From Berberis thunbergii (taxonomy: Eukaryota; Streptophyta; Magnoliopsida; Ranunculales; Berberidaceae), in NCBI GenBank assembly GCA_003290165.1, contig QNQO01006937.1, positions 496,001 through 560,000 of the forward strand: a stretch of 64,000 nt of DNA, read 5' to 3'. A program made the translations under genes and the position numbers. Below are positions 1-8,805 of this stretch, one piece after another; position 1 is the stretch's first letter; each line of letters opens with the position of its first letter. The notes beneath the pieces were generated by a model. The model saw only the letters and a list, made by a program, of their open reading frames with translations. It had not been told where the DNA came from and did not search any database.

Positions 1-820
1 TTTGGATGGTATTTGAAACTGAAGTACATTGTTTATCCTATTCTAACACTGTTTTGGCACATAATGATGTGTAATGTAATATGTATATAAATATGTTTTA
101 TGTGAATTTATTTCGTAATCCAATCCAAGTGTTTCATATTGTTCTTTAGTGTGTATAGAGTTTTTGTAAAGCTTTGCCTTATTACTAGTGTTTCATATTG
201 TACTAGTGAAGCAGTGAAGGCCAGGAACCTTAGAACAAAGACCATGATAGGCGAAGGAGCAACAAAATGTCAGAGTTGGTATGTTTTGCTATTAGCAGTC
301 AGTAGGCGAAGGAGCAACAAAATGTCAGAGTCTGTCAATAAATTGTTAGTGCTCTGTTAGTGTTAGTATTAGTATTCTCTGTCAATAAATTTGTTAGTGT
401 TAGTGCTAGTATTCTCTGTCAATAAATTTGTTAGTATTAGTATTCTCTGTTAGTGTTAGTATTCTCTGAACTATATCTTCCTTTTTTATCTTCTACTCTT
501 GGATATTGTATTACTTTCATATCGTGATCTTCTTCCTGAAACCAATGTTAAATCACGTGCCAAGAAACCTTCCCCAGCTACCGCTGTTTACAAAATATGA
601 AAACTAAATATAAATAAGGTAATATACTTCATGAAACGCTCACTGTGCTATTTTTTCACTTAGGTTTGGCTTTTGCAAAATATAACATGTTTTTTCAAGT
701 AATCCAGAATTCGGTCAGCAGCCTGGGACTCTGGATTTTGCAAAATATAGTGCATTTTTTCATGAAAAAATGAGATTTTTACTTAATAGATTAACAAACA
801 ATGAACTTGTGTAAACTCAC
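1..820. other. AT-rich non-coding stretch
   Basis: I see no convincing gene here. The only long reading frame (139-360) runs through short tandem repeats and resembles nothing I recognise. The stretch could be an intron or flank of the pectinesterase-like exon that follows on the minus strand. Confidence 0.5.
249..472. repeat. Two imperfect short tandem repeats
   Basis: A 28-base block beginning aggcgaaggagcaac occurs at 249 and again at 304. From about 331 to 472 a second repeat built from ttagtgttagtattctctg and gtcaataaattt recurs three to four times with length variation. Both look like slippage-prone minisatellite sequence. Confidence 0.75.
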
Positions 821-990
821 CAACAGTCGCTGATCTGAAAGTAGTCCAACCACCACCAACACTTCTGCTACCAGTGATAATAGTAACATCTCTTCCATCA
901 CCCAAAAGAACAATGTTGGTCTTATAGCTTGGGATCTCCACATTCTCTTCATACATCCCTTCCTTAACATACACAATTGTCCTATCAAAA
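821..990 (-). pseudogene. Orphan pectinesterase (pectin methylesterase) exon
   Basis: On the minus strand, translation between an acceptor (tttcaacag, ending at 991) and a donor (gtgagt, beginning at 820) gives FDRTIVYVKEGMYEENVEI, then TNIVLLGDGRDVTIITGSRS and GGGWTTFRSATV. This is the beta-helix segment of plant pectin methylesterases, which demethylate homogalacturonan in the cell wall; those genes commonly have an intron just after the TFRSAT motif, as here. The catalytic Asp and Arg segments, the inhibitor-like N-terminus and the rest of the helix are not found within several kb on either side. It is most likely an isolated gene fragment, or an exon of a gene with very large introns extending beyond position 1. 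Family assignment is good; activity is unlikely. Confidence 0.7.
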
Positions 991-1408
991 CTGTTGAAAA
1001 CTATAAAACCTCATTGTCTTAAGAACTAATTTCATGGACAAAAAAAAACAGTGCCCACTCCTCCATCAAGAACTTGTTCCATTTACTTAGGTCCATGCCC
1101 ATACGGAACTGTCCTTGGGCAGGCATCGAACGTTAATAAAAATTGGCAAGGGCTGGATCATTCACCACTGAACTAATGTTTAAAGATTCATTTATCATTC
1201 AAAAGCAGGCAATATATTGAGAAGAAAAAACAAGGAGTACAATCAGGAAGTGACTGAGGAGGTCATAAGAAGCAACAAAAGAACCTAAAGCCTATTACAG
1301 ATTGACTAAAACAGTCCAGTACTGCATGGAAATCAATTTCACTGAAGCTACACAGTGAAACCTCTTCCTCTTCTTCTTTCTGTATCTTTGTAAATGTCTC
1401 ATCCATCA
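991..1408. other. Non-coding stretch
   Basis: AT-rich sequence without a recognisable product. If the pectinesterase exon belonged to a larger gene, this would be the intron upstream of it; no matching exon is seen. Confidence 0.4.
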
Positions 1409-1411
1409 TTA

Positions 1412-1493
1412 GTGCCTAAGATAATTAGGTGCATTGACAAGAGGCAGAATAGCTACACTTTCGAGCAATTCATCCACATCAAGCCCCGAGTCT
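1412..1493 (-). other. Possible terminal exon of unknown gene
   Basis: On the minus strand an acceptor-like ttttctag is followed by an open stretch reading SGLDVDELLESVAILPLVNA and ending PNYLRH then a stop. The composition is more protein-like than its surroundings. I do not recognise the family. It may belong with the exon-like stretch at 1916-2042 on the same strand. Confidence 0.3.
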
Positions 1494-1915
1494 AGAAAAC
1501 AAAATGAAACGGTTATAATTTGCTCATAACGAACTGAAGTATTTCTAAGAAATTGCCAAAAAAAAAAATCACACATGAACATCATACATAACTTGATCTC
1601 ATGGAATGGGAAATTGAATGGAATGTCATGGGGTTTCATCAAGACCATGACATTTCACTGAATAATATTGGTGACAGTAACTGGATGCAACACAAGATTT
1701 TCATTATGAATTTTCAGTCTTGTATATTGGTGACATTCCACTTCTCACTGTCAGTTCATGCTTTTGTATATAGACATCAAATATCACATATAAATCCTTA
1801 AAACCTGAATTTTGCAATTTTAGAAAGGAAATACATGAGTTTATGTGTAAGTTTGAAGTTTTGAAAGTATTAGAGTAGCAAATGTGGAGTAAATAACAAT
1901 GGAAAATGTAAATGT
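1494..1915. other. Non-coding stretch, possibly intron
   Basis: AT-rich sequence between two exon-like segments on the minus strand. Nothing else is recognised in it. Confidence 0.3.
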
Positions 1916-2042
1916 GTATCACATCTGACATGGAAGAAGCCTTGTTCATTGACTTTGACAGGTTAAGCACTGGTGCTCTATCCAGGTTGATATTATCATA
2001 CGATTCTCTTCGAATGGCAGTGAATGAACTTAGGACATCTAA
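1916..2042 (-). other. Possible internal exon of unknown gene
   Basis: On the minus strand an acceptor-like ttaccttag precedes an open stretch reading DVLSSFTAIRRESYDNINLD and then RAPVLNLSKSMNKASSMSD, after which the frame runs into AT-rich intron-like sequence. The amino-acid composition looks real, but I do not recognise the family. With 1412-1493 it could be the remnant of one minus-strand gene. Confidence 0.3.
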
Positions 2043-2198
2043 GGTAACAATTATGTATATAAAGTATTTTGTTGTTTCAATTTACATTTGTCAAACCTGG
2101 GAATATGTTGTGTTAATAATTAACATGATATCATGATGGCTTATGGCATAACAAAACTTGAGCTTCATATCATGATGACTATGTAAAGACTAATGCTT

Positions 2199-2360
2199 AA
2201 GGGATGCGTGCGCAAAAAGTCCCAATGCACGCATCCCGCTCATCCCGCTCGGGATGCGTGCGCGAAAAGTCAATGCGCTCATCTCGAGTGGGGTGAACGG
2301 CTCCCACACCCGCCACCTCACTTCCCTCGCTCGTTTCCTCGCTCATTTCCTCGACACTTA
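2199..2360. repeat. GC-rich block with 11-bp inverted repeat
   Basis: The arms gggatgcgtgc (near 2202) and gcacgcatccc (near 2236) are perfect reverse complements that could form a hairpin. A third copy of gggatgcgtgcgc follows near 2253, then a C-rich run with repeated cctcgctc. The block is strikingly GC-rich and CpG-rich against AT-rich flanks. It lies downstream of the FAR1-related gene's 3' end. Confidence 0.65.
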
Positions 2361-2419
2361 GAATTTCTGCTATATTAAATGACATAGTTTGGGTAGTTTG
2401 GAGGGAGAGAAATAACAAA

Positions 2420-2816
2420 GTATCTGGAAATTTCCATAAAAATGAAGGTAGCCACTAAATAACTTGGAAGAACAAGAAACTAACCTTACTTGAAAACATT
2501 TTGAATTCACAACCAGCTATAGTCTGGCAGCTCCATGTCGTTGTTTGAAGTTGGTGTCTGTCAAAATAAATAACTAAATAAATAATAAAGAATTGCACTG
2601 CAAAATAACTGCAATATTATGAAATCATAAGTGCAATACCTGTGAGAGGAGTGAATAAATATGATTTATTCCTGATAATGCACCAGATTGTGACACAATT
2701 GTTTCATCCTTGAAGTCCACAAATACAAATCATAAGTAAACAATCATAAATGATAGTTACGCGTCAGTAAATATATTAAAAACAAACCTAGGTATTTGGA
2801 TTTATTGAATGCGGTG
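2420..2816 (-). other. Possible 3' exons of the FAR1-related gene
   Basis: On the minus strand there are short open segments bounded by plausible splice sites: one starting DETIVSQSGALSGINHIYS near 2706-2640, and one starting TPTSNNDMELPDYSWL then a stop near 2557-2510. A donor-like gtatgt after KKQTKNV in the upstream exon would allow splicing to them. FAR1-related genes often have small 3' exons. This is an inference from splice signals only. Confidence 0.3.
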
Positions 2817-4561
2817 TCAAATATTCTGATCCTTCGAATCCACTCTGGGAACAACCCTACAAATGACACGTGTCAAATATTCTAGACTTAAGTAATTAAA
2901 TATTAAAATAAAACATATTGCTGAACATACCACATTTTTTGTTTGTTTCTTTTTTTTCCTTTGTAATGTTTTTCGAATCTTTTCATTTGTGGGTTGCAAC
3001 CTTGAATTAGAGCGCCGGCCTTTGCTACGAACTGGTAATGGACTGTGAAGGTTGGATTGCATCCCAGAACTAGTAGTGTTGGACCCAAATTCCATAAACC
3101 CATGTGAATCAACACCCTCATCACCATCTTCACTTTTGAGTTGGTCCATTTTCAAATTGATCCATTCATGAACTTGGCATGTCTTCTTTTCATCCTCAGC
3201 GGCGTAGTCGGCCATTTCATAGAAGTGACTGCACATCTTGTCAAACCTTTCACTTTCAGGCTTCAGTCCCCAATCTGAATAAACAATCTTAACCCTTCTA
3301 TGAGCCCTCTTCACATCTTTCCTCCACCTCCGAATAACATATTTATCTGGTACAACATGAATATGGCTTTCAAGCATATCTTTCAATACATGTCTGCATA
3401 AGATCCCCTTGAACTCAAACAATTGACAAGTACACTTGATATTGAAACCATGTCAATTTACTTCAAACTCTTCATGAGACAAAGAATCGTAAACTGCTCT
3501 TTGCATTGCAAACTTTATTGCATCATATTGATTGTAACCAGATAATTTTTCAGGCAACTTCTTCGTAATATGCCACAAGCACCATCTGTGTTGTGTGTTG
3601 GGAAAAACAATTTCAACGGCTCTCTTCATTGCCCTATCTTGATCAGTGATTATTGCGGTCGGAGCATTGTCATTCATGCACACCAGCCAAGTTTTGAAAA
3701 GCCAAACAAACTCTTCAATGGTCTCACCACATATCAATCCACATCCCAAAAGAATTGACTGACCGTGATGGTTTACCCCAACAAAGGGAGCAAATGGCAT
3801 GTCATACTTATTCGTTAAGTATGTAGTGTCAAAAGTAACAGCATCTCCAAACTCCTTGTAAGCTGGTCTTCTCCATGCATCAGCCCAAAAGACATTTCTC
3901 AATCTCCCTTTATTATCCAAATCCATCATATAAAAGAAATTAGCATTGTTAGCTTGCATTTTTTGGAAGTAGTTATGAATGGCCTCCGCGTCCCCCTCCC
4001 CAAGTCTCAACTTCCTCATTTTATCCAGATAATTGTAACAATCTTTCTGAGAAAATTGCAGATTATCATGACCACCAGCTTCAACCACACATGAAGTAAA
4101 ATTCTTATTTGGCCTAATACCTGCCCTATCATTATAATCTAGCTTCTTCTTCGCATATGAGCTCATAACACTATTCTTCGGAAAAATTTTGATTTGCCGG
4201 GGCTCAATTCATGATTATGAGCTACTGTTACTTTTGTCACTAACACATCACCATCAGAGAGTATTTAACCTCTAATTTTAGCCATACATCCACATTTAGC
4301 TGTACCCCGCATGTTTATAACACTTTGTGATTGACTTCTATGTTGCCCAGACCGACCACATGCAAGCGTTAAAAATATAGTTTTCCATTTCATCTTTTTC
4401 TGTATTTTTACTTTCACTGGAAATCCTTTTTTATAGGCATAATCATAATAATAACGTTTGTACTCATCAATGTCGCTGAATTTCATCCCTTCTGTAGGTT
4501 CCCTTATCTCTTCTAAATTTTTTTCATTCTCCATCAATTCAATATCTTCTACACTATCCAT
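2817..4561 (-). pseudogene. FAR1/FHY3-related (FRS) protein, internally deleted
   Basis: FAR1/FHY3-related proteins are domesticated Mutator-like transposases acting as nuclear DNA-binding factors. From ATG at 4561 the minus strand reads an acidic N-terminus, then the FAR1 DNA-binding zinc-finger domain (MKFSDIDEYKRYYYDYAYKK, then CGCMAKIRG). After an in-frame stop at 4265 the frame continues (VTVAHNHELSPGKSK), with a one-base shift near 4170. The linker and MULE transposase domain follow (AVTFDTTYLTNKY, FVGVNHHGQSILLGCGL, TDQDRAMKRAVEIVFPNTQH, RWCLWHI). At HEEFEVN it jumps, after a stop, straight to the SWIM zinc finger (CTCQLFEFKGILCRH). Roughly 190 residues normally lie between these domains, so there is an internal deletion. 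The C-terminus is basic. It could be a decayed FAR1-type MULE transposase gene or a dead FRS gene; the spliced leader upstream favours a former host-like gene. Confidence 0.8.
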
Positions 4562-5032
4562 CCCTTATATACCTATTAAATGAGTAGTTATCATCAGATA
4601 TGTAATCTTTGAAATGTTTTACAACTACGCTAAAATTATGATTGATTTATACAAAAAATAAATTTAACAAAATCTAAACAAATCTATTTTTTTAACAAAA
4701 ATTATGCAGGATTATCATGAATTTCAGTAGCATAATTTAACAAAATATGAACATACAAAAATTTCAACATACAAAAATTTGAACAAAAATTTCAGTAGCA
4801 TAATTTCAACATACAGAAATCTCAACATATGCAGATTAGCCCTAATTTTCAAGTTAAACAAAAATATGCAGGATTAGCCCTAATTTTCAAGTTAAACATA
4901 TGCAGGATTAGCCCTAATTTTCAAGTTCAACATATGCAGATTAGCCCTAATTTTCAAGTTAAATAAAAACTGATAAATATGCAGGATTAGCCCTAATTTT
5001 CAAGTTAAACAACAATATGATGTGAAATTACA
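4562..5032 (-). other. Probable 5' UTR intron of the FAR1-related gene
   Basis: A donor-like gtatgt follows the pyrimidine-rich leader at about 5032 on the minus strand, and an acceptor-like tttaatag lies about 10 bases before the ATG at 4561. The interval is AT-rich and contains the minisatellite at 4824-5012. The assignment rests on splice signals only. Confidence 0.45.
4824..5012. repeat. Minisatellite, five units of 33-44 bp
   Basis: The core tgcaggattagccctaattt followed by tcaagttaaaca recurs five times (starting near 4829, 4866, 4902, 4935 and 4979), with spacer length changing between units. It lies inside the presumed leader intron of the FAR1-related gene. Confidence 0.9.
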
Positions 5033-5290
5033 TACCAGAAGAAGGAGGAGGAGGAGCAGTGCGAGGAGGAGGAGGAGCACGAGCAGGCACGAGGAGGAGG
5101 AGGAGCAGGAGCAGCCGCGAGGAGGAGGAGCAGTCAAGGAGTCGAGCTGTCGAGGAGGAGGAGTGGAGGAGTCGATGACTCGTCGAGAAGGCGCGGAGGA
5201 GTCGATGAAGAAGAGAAATTTTTCCTTTGCTTTGTGAAGAACTGAAGCTGAAGTGAAGAACTGAAGAGAAAAAATTTTGACCACGGGTCA
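5033..5290 (-). other. Purine/pyrimidine-asymmetric leader (5' UTR-like)
   Basis: The plus strand is almost pure gaggag repeats from 5038 to 5160, so the minus strand is a ctcctc-rich pyrimidine leader. Such leaders are common in plant 5' UTRs. Its end coincides with a gtatgt donor. Open frames in it on either strand are low-complexity artefacts. Confidence 0.5.
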
Positions 5291-5400
5291 GCTGAAGAAT
5301 GACTATCTCCTCCTCCACGTGCGAGACGCCCTCCCAAGGCACGTGCCTGGGAGGGTCCGTCCCATGGGACGGGCTATGACCACGGGCCAACTAGAATTTC
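5291..5400. repeat. Cluster of palindromes upstream of the FAR1-related leader
   Basis: The block cctcccaaggcacgtgcc followed by tgggagg is a near-perfect palindrome with one extra base, centred on a G-box core cacgtg near 5341. The next 14 bases, cgtcccatgggacg, are a perfect palindrome. A tgaccacggg motif stands on each side (near 5278 and 5377). This could be a promoter region with bZIP/bHLH-type sites, or the fold-back end of a transposon; no matching far end was found. Confidence 0.55.
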
Positions 5401-5651
5401 TGCACAAGAAAGTGGTTTGCAGTCAACCATTACTCATTTTCATCCCCAAAACGCTGGAATCTTCCAAATCCCTGAAAATGTCAGGATCCCTTTTAAACTC
5501 TTTTCTTCATCGTCTCTCTAAAATCCAAAATCCAACAGTTGTTTCAATCAAGCCCAAAATCATGTATAAATTTAACAACATCATTTCTATGTTGATGTTT
5601 GCAGATGTTTATTGATGGAAGAATCATTTTTCAGCTGATAGGCCAGTAGTA

Positions 5652-5686
<35 letters not shown>

Positions 5687-5757
5687 ATTTGAAAAAATGA
5701 TTAAAAAATAAATATATATATATATATATAAATACAAAAATAAAAATTGGCTTTGCA
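5401..5757. repeat. Non-coding stretch with poly(G)27 and (TA)n
   Basis: Positions 5652-5678 are 27 consecutive G residues. A short TA microsatellite follows at about 5713-5731. No coding potential is seen. The poly(G) length is likely to be uncertain in any sequencing technology. Confidence 0.8.
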
Positions 5758-5765
5758 TTAATTTT

Positions 5766-5778
5766 CTTTATAAAAGCT
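5766..5778 (+). promoter_or_regulatory. TATA-like box
   Basis: The motif ctttataaaagc stands about 170 bases before the proposed start codon at 5946. It is the only TATA-like element with a GC-containing flank near the gene. Confidence 0.35.
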
Positions 5779-5945
5779 CGTAATGGATGGAATGGTCGAG
5801 GATGAGTTAGTGGGCCCACGGAGGTGGACCAGGATTTTAGTGATAAGGTTTAGAAAGTGTGGGGCAACCCACCCACCCAATCTCTGAAACTGAAGCACTA
5901 GTAGTTGTTGATGTTGTTTCGTTCCGCTGCCACACAAGTGAAGCC

Positions 5946-6463
5946 ATGCTGATTGCGCTTCTTCCGTCATCATCGACATCCTCCATATTGTTCTTCTCTC
6001 CATCTCACAGTTATCAAAACATTGTCGCCTCAGCCAAGTTTCGCCCAAGGCAACGCCGCAAACAACCCCCACCAGAACCAGAAGAAGAGGTCAGAGGGCG
6101 GGTTGTGCTCACAGGCACAACAACCAAATCCGGGCCATTGAATAAAACCCAACCGGTCCTTAAGAAACGCACTTCTCCTCCATCTGATTCTGATTCTGAT
6201 TCAGATTCAGATCCCAAAGCAGAGCAACACCACCTTTCAGTGGTTCAGATGTACTTGTCGCATTACAGAGAGCTGCTGCTGCAAGTCAGAGGAGGAATAA
6301 ACTCACAAGTTCGAAGAGCAAAAAGAAGATGAAAGAGACCATTACCAAAGATGATGAGTTGGAAGATGTGCGGCAAATTAACATTCGGGCCGATTGGGAA
6401 GTCAGGTTGGGTGAGATGGATAGGTTACTTCAGCAACTTCAAACAAATGTTGGGGTGCAAGGA
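5946..6463 (+). pseudogene. Possible plastid-targeted protein of unknown function, one frameshift
   Basis: From ATG at 5946 the frame reads a Ser-rich, hydroxylated N-terminus with a basic run (MLIALLPSSSTSSILFFSPS, later KFRPRQRRK). That is typical of a chloroplast transit peptide. A Pro/Glu-rich segment and an SDSDSDSDSD tract (near 6187-6213) follow. Around 6215-6240 the best continuation moves to another frame: PPFSGSDVLVALQRAAAASQ, basic KSKKKMKETITKDDELEDV, then RADWEVRLGEMDRLLQQLQT and a stop at 6463. The joined protein would be about 170 residues with a helical C-terminus. I do not recognise the family. An in-frame upstream ATG exists at 5859, but the transit-like start favours 5946. 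The shift could be a real lesion or a base-calling error. Confidence 0.45.
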
Positions 6464-6919
6464 TAAGTTTTTCAATTCATACATTGTAGAGAAAACACAA
6501 CAAATTTAAATACCAATTCCTTGTTTTGCTTTGTGTTCTGTTGCGAGTTTTTCCTTATAATTTACTAGCCTCAATAGTTGCGCACGCTTTCACTTTGGAT
6601 TATTTGATTTGGTGTGTCTGGACTTTGGACAAGTTCAACAAACCAAAATTTTACAATTTTGTAACTTCAAATACTAAATCAATGAATAACTCAAAATAGA
6701 GAGAACAATATAGGGTGTGTTTCGCGGCCAAAATCAACAGTTGGATGTTTGCATGTGGTTCTAATTGGAGTCATAATTCTTCATGAGAAGTAGGACACCT
6801 TATCAAAACTGTTTTTTTTGTTTTTTTTAACTAAAAGTTAAAGTTCTCACTGGAGTAAGCACCCCATGTTGTTGATCACTTAGTCCTGAGTGCTTAATGA
6901 AAATTCATTCTATTAATAA
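6464..6919. other. Non-coding stretch, probable 3' flank
   Basis: AT-rich sequence after the stop codon at 6463. It includes a T-rich run near 6811-6830. No further gene or repeat is recognised. Confidence 0.45.
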
Positions 6920-6929
6920 CCTCACAATG

Positions 6930-7042
6930 CCAAAGGTGTGATGGTTCAATGGTTGAGTAGTGATGAATGGTATCACTAGGCCACAGAGTCAAACCCAGCC
7001 AGCGACATTTGGGGTGGAAGGGGTTAAGGAATAAAAAAAAAC
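6930..7042 (+). mobile_element. tRNA-derived SINE with exact target-site duplication
   Basis: The 113-bp element is flanked on both sides by cctcacaatg (6920-6929 and 7043-7052). Near its 5' end tggttcaatggt (6942-6953) fits the RNA polymerase III box A consensus. At 6986-6996 gagtcaaaccc fits box B with a CG-to-CA change. The 3' end is A-rich (gaataaaaaaaaac). SINEs are transcribed by RNA polymerase III and copied by LINE reverse transcriptase. Flanking repeats, two boxes in the right order and an A-rich tail make the call strong; the family is not identified. Confidence 0.8.
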
Positions 7043-7052
7043 CCTCACAATG

Positions 7053-7893
7053 AATTTGTAATGACTAATGTCATCTCTTATTATTGTTCGAGAATAATAA
7101 GAAATATATTGGATGGTGGTCGAAGGGGATCTCAATGGTGTTTGGAGGAGAGAAAACACGTGAAGGTGGTTATTATTGGTGGTTTCTGGTGAGCGGTGAG
7201 AATTGTGGTGTTGGGCAAAACTATCAAACAACTTTATGTCAACACCTAAAAATAATCACCTTTTAACTTTATAACTTCTAATCAACAACTCATTCAGAAG
7301 AAAAACAAACAACTCGTTATAAAGCCGATTCAAAACTTCTAACGTCCAGTTGGAACATAGCTTCTAAACACTTAAAGAAATTAAACACCACCTTCTACTT
7401 ATGGTGTAATGCTACCACCAAGATGAGTTGGTTCAAAACTTCCAACGTCCAGTTGGAACATAGCTTCTAAACTCTTTTAAAAAAAAAAAAATCAAACACC
7501 ACCTTAAAAAAAATATCAAACACCACCTTCTACTTTGTATTCATTTCAACTTCTAGGTTGGGTTGTAATGCTACCACCAAAATGAGCTGGTGGGTATTTC
7601 AACATTATCTATTTGTAGATATGGGAATGCTACCATATCTATGCCACACATAGATGGAAATTCATTGTCTCCATCACCCTTTTACATGACAATGACGAAT
7701 ATGATGACCACATTAGTTATTATGGCTATAAATGATTGACAAAGGTTGCAAGTATTTAGGATCCACCCAATGTCATTATTGCTTTGGTACGAGACTATGG
7801 AGTCTCTACGGTTCTTCTCTCCAAGTGTCTCTTTGTGTTTCTATGCAACTCTACAACTCTTTGTTTCCCAAATTTCTCTCTTTCTTTTTCTTA
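7053..7893. other. Non-coding stretch with an internal duplication
   Basis: No gene is recognised. Between about 7330 and 7600 a segment of about 100 bp is present twice: cgtccagttggaacatagct occurs near 7344 and 7446, and tgctaccaccaa near 7409 and 7569. The copies differ by substitutions and A-run length. Confidence 0.6.
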
Positions 7894-8113
7894 GGGTTAT
7901 TTTTTATTTTGGCCCGCATTAATTTATATGCACAACTCTGTTTGGTCCCCATTTTAAACGTTAATTGAGTCTGAACCCCATTTTTTTAACAGCTAAGTAA
8001 ACTCAATACATTGACTCAGCATGACAAAATAAAAGTCCAAAATACCCTTTGTTTATATTGCACATGTCTTGCACACGCAAAGCCACAAAACTCATTCATG
8101 TTTATATGAGTGC

Positions 8114-8285
8114 TTCTAGGGAGCCTGGGTCTGCTGCTTGGGTTTGCAGCCTGGGTGGTATTTTTACATTTTTGCCCCTGCCTTTTTAACCACTCTTTAA
8201 ATATAAAAACAACAAAGAAAGGGCAAAAGGGTAATTTCGCCCACCCAGGCTGCAAACCCAGGCAGCAGACCCAGGCTCCCTAGAA
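8114..8285. mobile_element. 172-bp MITE with 45-bp near-perfect inverted repeats
   Basis: Positions 8114-8158 and 8241-8285 are reverse complements with one mismatch in 45. The outer ends read ttctagggagcctgggtctg. The centre is AT-rich and non-coding. A 14-base direct repeat, attcatgtttatat, stands at 8094-8107 and 8288-8301 just outside, six and two bases from the arms. It lies inside the older Pack-MULE, so it inserted later. The superfamily is uncertain because 14 bases is longer than usual target duplications. Confidence 0.85.
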
Positions 8286-8642
8286 TTATTCATGTTTATA
8301 TACATCTTGAGGCAATCAAACAGATTGCCCTCTTCTTCTACCCCTTACTTCACATTCTTCCCCTTTATCTTTTGTTTTGTCATCTCTCCGACCACCACCA
8401 CCACTGCTCCTATCAAACTCGGTATTTCTCTCTCATTTCAATCCAAAAAGATTTTCAACATTGAATTGAATTCGACTTCGTCAATGTATTTAAGATTTTT
8501 GGATTGAAAAATGTAAATGGTTTTACTAAGTCCAGTTTCAGTTCTAGAACCAATGGAGAGATTTCAATGTCATGGTTTGAAAACAAAAACAACTTTGTCG
8601 AAGAGTGGAAGTAGTGGTGGTGAAGAGATTGGAGAAGATGAG

Positions 8643-8805
8643 GCACAGAGAGGAGGAAAAGGTTTATATTGCGTTGGAGAAAGATGCAAACAAGAGTAAA
8701 TCAATTTTGTTGTGGGCTTTACAACACTGGGAAGGGAAGAAGATTTTTGTTTTTAATGTTCATTAGCCTGCACATATGATCCTCCATGAGTAAGACTTTG
8801 ATCAA
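8643..8805 (+). pseudogene. Captured fragment of a USP-domain (U-box type) protein kinase
   Basis: In one plus-strand frame the sequence reads EEEKVYIALEKDANKSKSIL, then LLWALQHWEGKKIFVFNVH, a stop, and PAHMILH. This matches the first beta-alpha-beta unit of the universal-stress-protein-like domain at the N-terminus of plant U-box/receptor-like cytoplasmic kinases. There the pattern KVYVAVGKD, KSTLLWAL and HVHQPA is typical. The upstream CT-rich stretch (8320-8440) looks like the source gene's 5' UTR. No U-box or kinase domain follows. The fragment sits in the Pack-MULE and is non-functional because of the stop and truncation. Confidence 0.6.

Noticed and set aside
5000..5390. Ser/Leu-rich and Arg/Glu-rich open frames in the gaggag tract
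   Set aside because: Low-complexity translation of a purine-rich tract; a leader sequence is a better explanation.
2359..5403. 12-base direct repeat tagaatttctgc flanking the FAR1-related gene as a MULE target duplication
   Set aside because: The repeat is real (2359-2370 and 5392-5403), but the sequences just inside are not inverted repeats of each other, so transposon boundaries are not supported.
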